From Actinomycetes bacterium (GTDB lineage Bacteria; Actinomycetota; Actinomycetes; Mycobacteriales; Micromonosporaceae), in contig JAJYSW010000004.1 in assembly GCA_021793335.1 (NCBI GenBank), forward strand, positions 1-34,740: a stretch of DNA of 34,740 nucleotides, read 5' to 3'. A program made the translations under genes and the position numbers. Positions 9,537 to 18,463 of the stretch are shown one piece after another (within the stretch, counting starts at the first letter, position 1; each line of letters opens with the position of its first letter). The notes beneath the pieces were generated by a model. That model did no database searches, was not told the origin of the DNA, and worked only from the letters and a program-made list of their open reading frames with translations.

Positions 9537-12266
9537 TCACACATCGGCGACGACGCCGCGCCTGATGGCGTCGACCGCGTCGAACGCGGCATCGGCCAGC
9601 CCGTTCGAGGACTCGGTGCCGATGACGCGCGCGGCCGTACCCATCTGGTGGAGCAGGTCGGCGGTGCGCCGTGCCCAGCGGACGAAGTCGCCGCCGGGCA
9701 TCGGCCACGGCCCGTCGGAGGCGGCCAGGGCCTTGGACAGCTCCTCGCCCCTGGTCCACCGGTATATCGGCCAGGCCAGGCCCAACTGCGGCTTCGCCGT
9801 CAATGACAGGCCGCGCTGCCGCTCGGCGCGTCCGATGGCCTCCCAGCGCCGCCCGGTGGCCGCGACGGCCTCATCGACGGTACCCGGCACGGCCACGAAG
9901 AATTCGTCCTCTTCGAAACGGGAATCGTAGATGACCGTGGAGGCGACCGCCGCCAGCGAAGGCGCGTCGAGCCCTTCCCAGACACCGTCGCGCAGGCACT
10001 GGGCCACGAGCAGATCCGTCTCCACGAACAGGTTGCGGAGCATCCGGCCCGAATCGGTGACGGTCTCACCGTCGAGATAGCCGAACTCGGCCAGGACCTC
10101 ACGGACGGCGGTGAACTGGCGGGCCAGCGAATGCTCGCGCCGGCCCGCGCGGCGGCGCAGTTGCTCCTCTTCGCGACGCAGGCGCATCCAACGCGAGGCG
10201 TGCACGGTGTGCTGGTGGGTATCGGGGCAGGAACGGCACGGGTGCGCCTTGACCTCCTCGCGCAGTTTCGCGATCTCGGGGGTCGCCGGGGCCCCGCCGC
10301 GCCGAACGGGCTTGGGCATGCCGCGGGTCGCCTCACGCAGCCGCGAGGCCAGATCCGCGCGTTCCCCGGCATCCTTGCGGTTGAAACGCTTGGGGATGCG
10401 GATGCGCGTGGCCACCTGGACACCGCCATCGAACGCGGCGGTGTCCAGGCTCCCGGTCCAGGCGTCGGCGGTGACGACGGCCCAACGCGGATCGTGCCCG
10501 GCCTTGCGGTGGGTGGTGGGACGCAGGAACACTGCCCAGCCGGAGTGCTTGCCGCGCGAGACCCACACGACGTCGCCGCCGCGCAGCTCCCCCAGCGAGA
10601 GGCGGGCGGCGTCCTTGCGGGCGCCTTTGCGGCGTTTCTGAGCGCCGCGTTCGGCGTGCGAGAGTCGCTGAGTGAGCTCGTAGTACTCCAGGAAGTCGCC
10701 GAAGTCGCAGGCGGCGGCCTCAGCCGACTCGGCGGCCCTGCGGCCGAGGGCGCGGGCCTGCTCGGCGATGTGGACGGCCTCGGCATCGGACTGGAACTGT
10801 GCGAACGAGGAGGCCAGGACTTCGGAGGCGCGGTCGGCTCCGGCCGCGCCGATGAGGTTGACGGCCATGTTGTAGGACGGTGCGAACGAGGAGTTCAACG
10901 GGTAGGTGCGCTTCGAGGCGAGCCCGGCGACCTCCTTGGGGCGCACGTCCTCGGCCCAGATGGTGACCGCGTGGCCCTCGACGTCGATGCCGCGCCGCCC
11001 GGCGCGGCCGGTCAGCTGCGTGTACTGGCCGGGGCTGAGCATGACGTGGTCGGAGCCGTCGTATTTGACGAGCCGTTCGAGGACCACCGAGCGTGCGGGC
11101 ATGTTGATGCCCAGCGCGAGCGTCTCGGTGGCGAACACGGCCTTGAGCAGGCCGCGGGCGAACAACTTCTCGACGACTTCCTTGAACACCGGCAGCAGTC
11201 CGGCGTGGTGGGCCGCGATCCCGGCGGCGAGCCCGTCGAGCCACCGGTCGAACCCGACCGCCTCCAGGTCGCGGATGTCGATGTGGGCGGTGGCGGCCGT
11301 GGCGTAATCGAGGATCTGGTCGCGCTCGGTCCCGGTCGTCAGGCGCAGGCCGGCGCGGACGCACTCGTCGACGGCGGCATCGCACCCGGCACGAGAGAAG
11401 ATGAAGTAGATCGCGGGGAGCAGTCCGGCCCGGTCGAGCCGCTCGACGACGCGGCCGCGGTCGACGTGCGGCCTGCCGCGGCGCCTGCCGCCGCGTTCGG
11501 AGCGCTCGCGGGCGCGGGCGTCTTTCTTGAGCAGTTCTTTGGAGACGTGGCGGCCGCCGGGCTCGAACAGGTCGAGCAGGGCGCCGCCGACCATCATGTG
11601 CTGCCACAGTGGCACCGGGCGGGTCTCCGAGACGACGATCTCGGTGGAGCCGCGCACGCTCTTGAGCCAGTCGCCGAACTCCTCGGCGTTGGAGACCGTC
11701 GCCGACAGGCTCGCCACCTGCACCTGCTGGGGCAGCTCGATGATGATCTCCTCCCACACCGCGCCGCGGAAGCGGTCGGCGAGGTAGTGGACCTCGTCCA
11801 TGACCACGTAACGCAGCCCTTTGAGCGTGGGCGAGCCGGCGTAGATCATGTTGCGCAGGACCTCGGTGGTCATGACCACGATGGGGGCCTCGCCGTTGAT
11901 GACCGTATCGCCGGTGAGCAGCCCGACGTTGTCGGCCCCGTGCATCTCGGTCAGGTCGTTGAACTTCTGGTTCGACAGCGCCTTGATCGGGGTGGTGTAG
12001 AAGCATTTGGCGCCCTCGGCGAGTGCCAGGTGGACGGCGAACTCGCCCACCACGGTCTTGCCGGCGCCGGTGGGCGCGCATACGAGCACCCCGTGGCCGT
12101 CTTCCAGAGCTCGGCAGCCCTGGATTTGGAAGTCGTCGAGCTCGAACGGGTACTCCTCCGAGAAAGAGGCCAGTTCGGGCCACGTCCGCCGGGCCTTGGC
12201 GGCGGCGTGGCGTTGGGCCGGGGAACGATCGTCGGCGTAGTGCACGTCGCCGGTGGAAGACACCAT
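9537..12266 (-). CDS. helY: DEAD/DEAH-box RNA helicase, HelY/Mtr4 (Ski2-like)
   Basis: CAPTGAGKT, VVMDEVHYLAD, SLSATVSN, HHAGLLPVFKE, FATETLALGINMPARSVV, QLTGRAGRRGID, DSHCT-like C-terminus. ATG at 12266 (MVSSTGDVHYADD) preceded by GGAGGC. Confidence 0.92.
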   Translation of the reverse strand: MVSSTGDVHYADDRSPAQRHAAAKARRTWPELASFSEEYPFELDDFQIQGCRALEDGHGVLVCAPTGAGKTVVGEFAVHLALAEGAKCFYTTPIKALSNQKFNDLTEMHGADNVGLLTGDTVINGEAPIVVMTTEVLRNMIYAGSPTLKGLRYVVMDEVHYLADRFRGAVWEEIIIELPQQVQVASLSATVSNAEEFGDWLKSVRGSTEIVVSETRPVPLWQHMMVGGALLDLFEPGGRHVSKELLKKDARARERSERGGRRRGRPHVDRGRVVERLDRAGLLPAIYFIFSRAGCDAAVDECVRAGLRLTTGTERDQILDYATAATAHIDIRDLEAVGFDRWLDGLAAGIAAHHAGLLPVFKEVVEKLFARGLLKAVFATETLALGINMPARSVVLERLVKYDGSDHVMLSPGQYTQLTGRAGRRGIDVEGHAVTIWAEDVRPKEVAGLASKRTYPLNSSFAPSYNMAVNLIGAAGADRASEVLASSFAQFQSDAEAVHIAEQARALGRRAAESAEAAACDFGDFLEYYELTQRLSHAERGAQKRRKGARKDAARLSLGELRGGDVVWVSRGKHSGWAVFLRPTTHRKAGHDPRWAVVTADAWTGSLDTAAFDGGVQVATRIRIPKRFNRKDAGERADLASRLREATRGMPKPVRRGGAPATPEIAKLREEVKAHPCRSCPDTHQHTVHASRWMRLRREEEQLRRRAGRREHSLARQFTAVREVLAEFGYLDGETVTDSGRMLRNLFVETDLLVAQCLRDGVWEGLDAPSLAAVASTVIYDSRFEEDEFFVAVPGTVDEAVAATGRRWEAIGRAERQRGLSLTAKPQLGLAWPIYRWTRGEELSKALAASDGPWPMPGGDFVRWARRTADLLHQMGTAARVIGTESSNGLADAAFDAVDAIRRGVVADV

Positions 12267-12403
12267 GCCTCCAAGGGTAATGCCCTCCTGTGACGGCGGG
12301 GGCGGCACGCCTCGGCCGGATCGACACGACGTCGGCTCGCGCGGTCGGACGGCGATGCTCACCCGGTTGTGACGATGCCTACACGGCCGGGTATCGTCCG
12401 GTT

Positions 12404-13141
12404 GTGCACCAGGATTCCTCACCAGGCGACGATGAGGGGGTCCGCGGCGGTATCGACGCGGTCCTGTTCGATTTCCACGGCACGCTGGCGCAACTCGAAC
12501 CATTGACACGGTCGGTGTCCCTCGCTGCGGAGGCGTGCGGGCGGCGCCTGTCGCCGCTGAGCGTCACCGCGCTCGCCGACGCGATCGGCGCGCAGGGCTG
12601 GCTGGGATCGGGGCTGGAGGCACGGGTACGGCCGGATTTCGCCGATGCCTGGGCCGACCGCGACCTCGACGAAGAGGCCCACCGTGAAGCGTTCACCGCG
12701 CTCGCCGCGCAGGCGCACGGCGTGTTCGAGGGCCTGGCCGAAGCGCTGTACGACCGGATGGCCTCCCCCGAAGGATGGGTGGCCTTCGCCGACACGCTGG
12801 CGACGCTGGTCGCGCTCAAGGCGCAGGGCTACCCGATCGCACTGGTCAGCAATATCGGTTTCGACGCCCGACCGGTGCTGCGGCGACTGGGCATCGACCG
12901 GTTCATCGACGCGTGGATTCTGTCCTACGAGGTCGGGTTCTGCAAACCGGACGAGAAGATCTTCTATGCGGCCTGCCACGCGCTCGACGTCGAGCCGTCC
13001 CGGACGCTCATGGTCGGCGATTCGATCGCCGATGCCGGGGCCGGGCGGATCGGGGCGCGCACCTACCTGCTGCCGCACGCCGAGGCGGGGCGCACCGTCG
13101 GCCTCGAAGCGGTGCTGAGGCTGGTACGGGCCGGGGTCTGA
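12404..13141 (+). CDS. HAD superfamily hydrolase (HAD-IA)
   Basis: DAVLFDFHGTLAQLE, ALVSNIGFDARPVL, VGFCKPDEKIFYAA, LMVGDSIADAGAGRIGA. Probable GTG start at 12404. Confidence 0.85.
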   Translation: MHQDSSPGDDEGVRGGIDAVLFDFHGTLAQLEPLTRSVSLAAEACGRRLSPLSVTALADAIGAQGWLGSGLEARVRPDFADAWADRDLDEEAHREAFTALAAQAHGVFEGLAEALYDRMASPEGWVAFADTLATLVALKAQGYPIALVSNIGFDARPVLRRLGIDRFIDAWILSYEVGFCKPDEKIFYAACHALDVEPSRTLMVGDSIADAGAGRIGARTYLLPHAEAGRTVGLEAVLRLVRAGV

Positions 13142-13215
13142 GCCGCACCCGAGCGCTCCGGTCAGGGCACGGTCGGCGCGAAACGCGATGCGGTGAGGCA
13201 AGCGTCCGAAGACCG

Positions 13216-13250
13216 GACCGGGCCCCGGGGTCTCGCCCCGGGGCCCGGTC
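13216..13250. terminator. Intrinsic-type terminator between HAD gene (+) and tatC (-)
   Basis: GACCGGGCCCCGGGG-TCTCG-CCCCGGGGCCCGGTC: perfect 15-bp stem between convergent genes. Confidence 0.85.
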
Positions 13251-13277
13251 TCGTTCACGTGTTCATCGCCGATCCGA

Positions 13278-14240
13278 TCAGGTGATGTCGTCGAATCCGT
13301 CGACGCGGCGGCCCAGGCGGTTGCGCCGCTCGGGCTGGGGCTCCCCGTCCTCGGCATCGTCGTCGATCGCGGTCGCGGCCTCCACGTCGGTGGCCTCGCC
13401 GATGTCGCCGGCCTCTTCGTCCGACCATTCGTCTTCGTCGAGGTAACCGCGCCGCTTGTCGTTCAGGTGCGCGATGATGAGCGCCACGCCGTACAGCAGG
13501 AGCATGCACAGTGCCAGCGCGGTCATGCCGAACGGGTCGGGCGTGGGCGTGAAGACCGCGGTGAACAGGAAACTGACGAACACGACGATCCGCCACCAGC
13601 CGCGCATCCGCTTGGCCCTGACCAGACCCATGACGTTGAGCATGAGCAGGATCAGCGGGAACTCGAAGCCGATGCCGAACACCATCATGACGGCTATGTA
13701 GAAGTTGATGTAGCTTTCCAGGTTCAGGATGATGGTGAGACCCTCGCCCTGGAGCAGCATGATGAATTCGAGTCCGCGGCTGACCACGAAGTAAGCCAGG
13801 ACCGCACCGGCCAGGAACAGCGGTGCGGCGATCCCGATGAACAGGTAGGCGTAGCGGCGCTCGTTGCGGTGCAGGCCGGGAGCGATGAACGCCCACAGCT
13901 GGTAGAGCCAGACCGGAGCCGTGGCGACCAAGGCCATGTACAGCGAGACCTTGAGGTACAGACCGATGTGGGAGATCGGTGAGTCCAAGGCGAAGTCGCA
14001 GGTGGCGCCCTCGCCGGTCTCTTCGTTGACCGCGGCCGAATTACAGTACGGGTCCGACAGGAAGCCGATGACGTCCTGTGAGAACACCATGGCGACCGCG
14101 GTGCCGGCCAGGATGACGAGTACCGCGATCATCAGTCTGGTCCGCAGGTCCTGCAGGTGCTCCATGAGCGTCATGGAGCCGTCTGCGGCACGCTGGAACT
14201 TGGTCTTGCGTTTGCTTTTGCGCCGAGGTGTGACAGCCAT
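13278..14240 (-). CDS. tatC: Sec-independent protein translocase TatC
   Basis: MTLMEHLQDLRTRLMIAVL...PVWLYQLWAFIAPGLHRNERRYA...FGIGFEFPLILLMLNVMGLV. Confidence 0.95.
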   Translation of the reverse strand: MAVTPRRKSKRKTKFQRAADGSMTLMEHLQDLRTRLMIAVLVILAGTAVAMVFSQDVIGFLSDPYCNSAAVNEETGEGATCDFALDSPISHIGLYLKVSLYMALVATAPVWLYQLWAFIAPGLHRNERRYAYLFIGIAAPLFLAGAVLAYFVVSRGLEFIMLLQGEGLTIILNLESYINFYIAVMMVFGIGFEFPLILLMLNVMGLVRAKRMRGWWRIVVFVSFLFTAVFTPTPDPFGMTALALCMLLLYGVALIIAHLNDKRRGYLDEDEWSDEEAGDIGEATDVEAATAIDDDAEDGEPQPERRNRLGRRVDGFDDIT

Positions 14241-14265
14241 ATTCGTTGTTTCGGCGGCGTCCGGC

Positions 14266-14550
14266 CTAGCGCGTCTTCTTGCGGTCTGAATCCACCGATT
14301 CGCCGTCTATGACCGAGTCCTCGACCGGCTGCGGCGGGTCGAGGGGCTCACGCGAGTGCTTGGGCTCGGCGCGGGTGTCGCCGTCGGCTTCGGGATTCGT
14401 CGAGTCCGTCTTCATGGCCTCGGTCTCGGACTTGAGGATGCGCATCGAGCGACCCAGTCCCCTGGCCATGTCCGGAAGCTTCTTGGAGCCGAACAGCAGC
14501 AGGATCACAATGACGAGAATGATGATGTGCCAAGGTCTCAATGCACCCAT
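14266..14550 (-). CDS. tatA: Sec-independent protein translocase TatA
   Basis: MGALRPWHIIILVIVILLLFGSKKLPDMARGLGRSMRILKSE; ATG at 14550 with GGAGGGA upstream. Confidence 0.95.
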   Translation of the reverse strand: MGALRPWHIIILVIVILLLFGSKKLPDMARGLGRSMRILKSETEAMKTDSTNPEADGDTRAEPKHSREPLDPPQPVEDSVIDGESVDSDRKKTR

Positions 14551-14801
14551 TGTTCGGTCCCTCCGGATGTGTGTCAGTGACGTTAACCATCGTATGCCCC
14601 CCGATCGCCATCGGCTACGGAGCCTGCGGGCGGCGATCGGTCGGCCGGCGGACCGGTCGGTCCTCGGGCGGGCGTGCGAGCCGTCCGTTTCCGATATCGG
14701 CGAGCCGGACAAGCATGACCGACGGTCGACTCTTCCGTCAATACAGGAGGCTTCGTGTGCGCCGATCTTTATCAGAATGTGTCTCCGGTGACGGAGGAGT
14801 T

Positions 14802-15011
14802 TCACTTCCGGGACGCGGATTCGGCGGCGCGCTGCACCTCGGCCACGGTCGCGTTCAGGCGTTCTTGCAGCTCACCCGCCTGAGCGAGTCGTTCTTTGGC
14901 CCGGTCGACGCCGATCTTGAGTTCCCGGACACCGTTCAGCAGCTTCGCAGCGGCCACTGCCAGGAACACCAGCCCGACGAGCGCCAGAGCGCCCGATATC
15001 ACCCAGATCAT
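14802..15011 (-). CDS. Small single-TM protein with coiled-coil-like C-terminus, hypothetical
   Basis: MIWVISGALALVGLVFLAVAAAKLLNGVRELKIGVDRAKERLAQAGELQERL; between pafC and tatA, same strand. Confidence 0.6.
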   Translation of the reverse strand: MIWVISGALALVGLVFLAVAAAKLLNGVRELKIGVDRAKERLAQAGELQERLNATVAEVQRAAESASRK

Positions 15012-15053
15012 GGCGACAGTCTAGCGATCGCCTCGGATCGGCGCGGAGCGGCG

Positions 15054-16028
15054 TCACGGCCCGGCGGGCGGATCGGCGTACCGGTCGAGGGCGGCCACGG
15101 CGGCGGACCTGACCTCCTCGCGCAGCTCCTCGGGGGCGAGGACCCGGGCTTCGCCCCCGAGTCCGAGGACGAATCGCCGCGCCCACGTCAGGTCGCGGAC
15201 ACGCATGGTGACCCTGCGGTAGCCGTCGGCCTCGCCGATGACCTCCTCGCACGGGTAGGAGTCGACGACGCCCTTCGCGGCCGGGCTCAGGCGCAGCTCG
15301 ATGAGCGGCAGCTCGGCCGCCAGGAACGCGGTCGGGCCCGGTTCGCCGGGGCCGGTGGAGGTGCGACCCGCTCGCTCGGCCGCTTCGGCGGGGAGGACGG
15401 CGGGCTCGTCGATGACGGTGCAGGCGTCGATGCGGTCGAGGCGGAACTGCCGGACCTCCTGCGCGGTGCGGCACCAGGCGCGCAGGTAGGCGTGGCCGTC
15501 GGCGGCGACGACCTCGACGGGGTCGATGACGCGCTCGGAGGTGGTGTCGCGGCCGGCCGAATAATAGGTGATGCGGGCGGCCTTGCCGGATTCGATCAGG
15601 GCCGCGTAGCGTTCGACGTCGCTCTCCACGACGGTCTCGCGGACGGATACCTCGGTGTCCTCCCGGCCGGCCGCGGCGGCGAGCTTGTCGAGCGCCGAGG
15701 CGATCGCGGCGCGGTCGCCGACCCCGGGCGTGTCGGCCAGGACTCGCAGGGCCACCGACAGGGCCAGCGCCTCGTGCCCGGCCAGGCGCACCGGCCGGTC
15801 CATGCCGGCGGCGAAGTTGACGCGGACGGTGTCGGCGTCGAAGGCGATGTCGATGAGGTCGCCGGGGCCGTATCCGGGCAGACCGCACATCCACAGCAGG
15901 GTCAGGTCGGCCCGGATCTGGGTGAGCGAGACGCCGAAGTCGTCGGCGAGTTCGCGGATCGGCACGCCGTCCGGTCGGGCGACGAGGTGGGGCACCAGGT
16001 TCAGCAATCGGGCCAGTCGGCTGCTCAT
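15054..16028 (-). CDS. pafC: WYL-domain transcriptional regulator PafC
   Basis: HTH-like N-terminus (LARLLNLVPHLVARPDGVPIRELADDFGVSLTQIRADLTLLWMCGLPGY) and WYL-like core; ATGA overlap with pafB. Confidence 0.88.
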   Translation of the reverse strand: MSSRLARLLNLVPHLVARPDGVPIRELADDFGVSLTQIRADLTLLWMCGLPGYGPGDLIDIAFDADTVRVNFAAGMDRPVRLAGHEALALSVALRVLADTPGVGDRAAIASALDKLAAAAGREDTEVSVRETVVESDVERYAALIESGKAARITYYSAGRDTTSERVIDPVEVVAADGHAYLRAWCRTAQEVRQFRLDRIDACTVIDEPAVLPAEAAERAGRTSTGPGEPGPTAFLAAELPLIELRLSPAAKGVVDSYPCEEVIGEADGYRRVTMRVRDLTWARRFVLGLGGEARVLAPEELREEVRSAAVAALDRYADPPAGP

Positions 16029-16999
16029 TCTCGCTCCTCCGCGAGGCTTTGGAGGCACGCGATGGTCTCCTTGACCAGTTCGGGCGGTTCGAGGACGAGG
16101 ACGTCGGCGCCGAATGAGGCGAGCCAGGAGGCGGTGTAGGGGGCGTCGGTATAGGAGAAGCGGACCTCGTCGCCGTCGGGCCGCCGGGGACCGATCTGAT
16201 CGGCGCGGCGGCGCACGCCCCAGGCCGCGCGCGGGCGCACCAGGACCCTGGCCCGGGACGGGGGCTGGCGGTCCTCGGTCTCGGAGACGAAGGCGAGCAC
16301 GTCGACGTCGTCTGGAATCGCGTAGGCGTCCTCGGGGCCGTGGAGGCGCACCCGGCTGGTGATGCGGGTGAGTCTGAAGCACCGCTGCGCGCCTCGGTCG
16401 AGGTCGTAGCCGGCGACGTACCAGCGGCCACGCCAGGCGGCGCAGCCCCACGGTTGGAGGCGCCGGTGCTGCGCGGCCTCATCACGGGCCCCCAGGTAGT
16501 CGAAGGCGACCGCGCGGCGGGAGGCGATGGACTCCAGCAGCGGTGCGAGCGCGGCCTCGGCCCCGGGCAGGGCCTTGACCGGGAAGACGGCGGCGTGCGA
16601 CTCGACGTCGATGCCGGCGGCGCGGAGTTTGCGCAGCGCCTGCGCGGTGCCCGATTGCAGCTCGGGCTGTTGCCAGAGCCGGGCGGCGGCGGCCACGACG
16701 GCGGCTTCGGCGTCGGTGAACGCTATCTGGGGCAGTTCGAAGTCGGAGCGGGCGATCCGGTAGCCGGGCTCGGTCTCGTAGTAGGGGTCGACGCCGGACT
16801 GGAGCGGGACGCCGATGCGGCGCAGTTCGGCCTTGTCGCGCTCGAACTTGCGTTGAAACGCCTCGTGGGCACGCTTGTCATCGGGGTCGTGCTCATAGCC
16901 GGGCACGGTCCTGGCGATCTTGCTCGCCGTCTGGAAGCGCCGCGACGACAGCAGGCACAACACCAGGTTCACCAACCGTTCAGTGCGATCGTTCGACAC
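16025..16999 (-). CDS. pafB: WYL-domain transcriptional regulator PafB
   Basis: RTERLVNLVLCLLSSRRFQTASKI...FERDKAELRRIGVPLQ...AWRGRWYVAGYDLDRGAQRCFRLTRI: PafB/WYL. Confidence 0.9.
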   Translation of the reverse strand: MSNDRTERLVNLVLCLLSSRRFQTASKIARTVPGYEHDPDDKRAHEAFQRKFERDKAELRRIGVPLQSGVDPYYETEPGYRIARSDFELPQIAFTDAEAAVVAAAARLWQQPELQSGTAQALRKLRAAGIDVESHAAVFPVKALPGAEAALAPLLESIASRRAVAFDYLGARDEAAQHRRLQPWGCAAWRGRWYVAGYDLDRGAQRCFRLTRITSRVRLHGPEDAYAIPDDVDVLAFVSETEDRQPPSRARVLVRPRAAWGVRRRADQIGPRRPDGDEVRFSYTDAPYTASWLASFGADVLVLEPPELVKETIACLQSLAEERE

Positions 17000-17113
17000 C
17001 CGCCCAGGTTATGCCCTCGGTGCGCAGAGCGCGAGCCCGGCCACCGCCCCGACTGCGCCGGTGCGCGGGGCCACGAACCCGGCCCGGCTGCGCCCCTTTG
17101 ATAGTGTCCGGTC

Positions 17114-18223
17114 GTGATCAGATGGCGTTACGGCACCGTCCGCGCGATTCGCGGCGGCTGGAAGGGCTGCACCGAGCTCGAAGTCGACGTCGAGGCCCGT
17201 GAGGGCGAGGCCGCGTTCTCGTGCCGGGGCCTGGCCTACGACGCGCTCGTCGGCGTCCCCGTCGAGGGCGACCGGGTCCTGCTCAACTGCAACGCCATCG
17301 CCAAAGGGCTGGGGACCGGAGGGTACGCCCTGGTCGTGGCCGTGCCGGAGCGGCTGCCGGCCGATGTCGAGGAGCCGGGGCACATCGTCAAGGCCCGTTA
17401 TACCCCGATGCAGACGATGCACCTGGCCGTCGACGAGGACGATTCGCCGTACCGGGCCGCGGTCGAGGCGTGCCGGAGTCTGGAGCGGATGCCGGTGGTG
17501 GTCGCGGACCTGCATTCGGCGCTCGCGCCGATTCTGGCGGGGATCGACGCCACCGCTCCGGGGACGCGAGTCGCGTACGTCATGACCGACGGCGGGGCGC
17601 TCCCGGCCTGGTTCTCACAGCAGCTCGACCGGCTCTCGGACCGGTTGTGCACCGTCGTCACCGCCGGGCAGTGCTTCGGCGGGGACCTGGAGGCCACGAA
17701 CGTGCACAATGCGCTCATCGCCGCGAAGGTGGTCGGCGGCGCCGACATCGCGATCGTCGCGCAGGGACCGGGGAACCTCGGGACGGGCACCGTATGGGGG
17801 TTCTCGGGCACCGCCGCCGGAGAGGCGGTCAACGCCGCGGCGGTCCTGGGCGGGCGGCCGGTCGCGAGCCTGCGGATTTCCGAAGGCGACGCGAGGGAAC
17901 GGCACCGGGGGATCTCACATCATTCGATGACGGCCTACGGGAAAGTCGCTTTGGCCGGGGCCGACGTGCCGGTGCCCGACGAGCTGCCGGCGGCGCTGGA
18001 GGGCAAGATCAGGGCGCAGCTGGCCGAACTGCCCGAGCGGCACCGGCGGGTGACGGTGGCGACCTCGGGTCTGATCGAGGCGATGGAGGCCCTGCCGGTG
18101 CGACTGTCGACGATGGGCCGGGGGCTGGACCGGGACCGGGTCTACTTCATGGCCGAGGCCGTCGCCGGCCGCCACGCCGCGCTCCTGGCCGAGCGCGGGG
18201 ACCGCGCGGCCGATCAGGGTTAG
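17114..18223 (+). CDS. DUF3866-family protein
   Basis: Start of the protein (MIRWRYGTVRAI) and conserved KARYTPMQTMHLAVDE / HNALIAAKVVGGADIAIVAQGPGNLGTGT resemble DUF3866 proteins near actinobacterial proteasome loci. Confidence 0.7.
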   Translation: MIRWRYGTVRAIRGGWKGCTELEVDVEAREGEAAFSCRGLAYDALVGVPVEGDRVLLNCNAIAKGLGTGGYALVVAVPERLPADVEEPGHIVKARYTPMQTMHLAVDEDDSPYRAAVEACRSLERMPVVVADLHSALAPILAGIDATAPGTRVAYVMTDGGALPAWFSQQLDRLSDRLCTVVTAGQCFGGDLEATNVHNALIAAKVVGGADIAIVAQGPGNLGTGTVWGFSGTAAGEAVNAAAVLGGRPVASLRISEGDARERHRGISHHSMTAYGKVALAGADVPVPDELPAALEGKIRAQLAELPERHRRVTVATSGLIEAMEALPVRLSTMGRGLDRDRVYFMAEAVAGRHAALLAERGDRAADQG

Positions 18224-18456
18224 AGCGCGAACAGGACGAGGAGCCACACGGCGATGACGGCCGCCAGTGCGAGCGTCAGCGCCCAGGTGGGGACGGTGTA
18301 TTCCCCGCGTCGGTTGCGGGCGATCTCCTCGCGGATCTTCGAGGTCCTGCGGCGGTGGGCCTCGACCGGGTCGAATGATCCGAGGCGGCCTCGCCCCGGT
18401 CTTCGCCCCGATGCCGGCCCGGGGTCACCGGGCCCCGGGGAATCCCGTTGACGCAA
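18220..18456 (-). CDS. Small C-terminal-TM protein, hypothetical
   Basis: ...HRRRTSKIREEIARNRRGEYTVPTWALTLALAAVIAVWLLVLFAL; directly downstream of pafA. Start uncertain. Confidence 0.45.
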   Translation of the reverse strand: MRQRDSPGPGDPGPASGRRPGRGRLGSFDPVEAHRRRTSKIREEIARNRRGEYTVPTWALTLALAAVIAVWLLVLFAL

Positions 18457-18463
18457 AAGGCCC

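Noticed and set aside
10131-12293. 720-aa plus-strand ORF opposite the HelY helicase gene
   Set aside because: Antisense shadow ORF of a GC-rich gene; Gly/Ala/Val/Asp-rich, low-complexity translation with no recognisable motif, whereas the minus strand encodes an obvious helicase.
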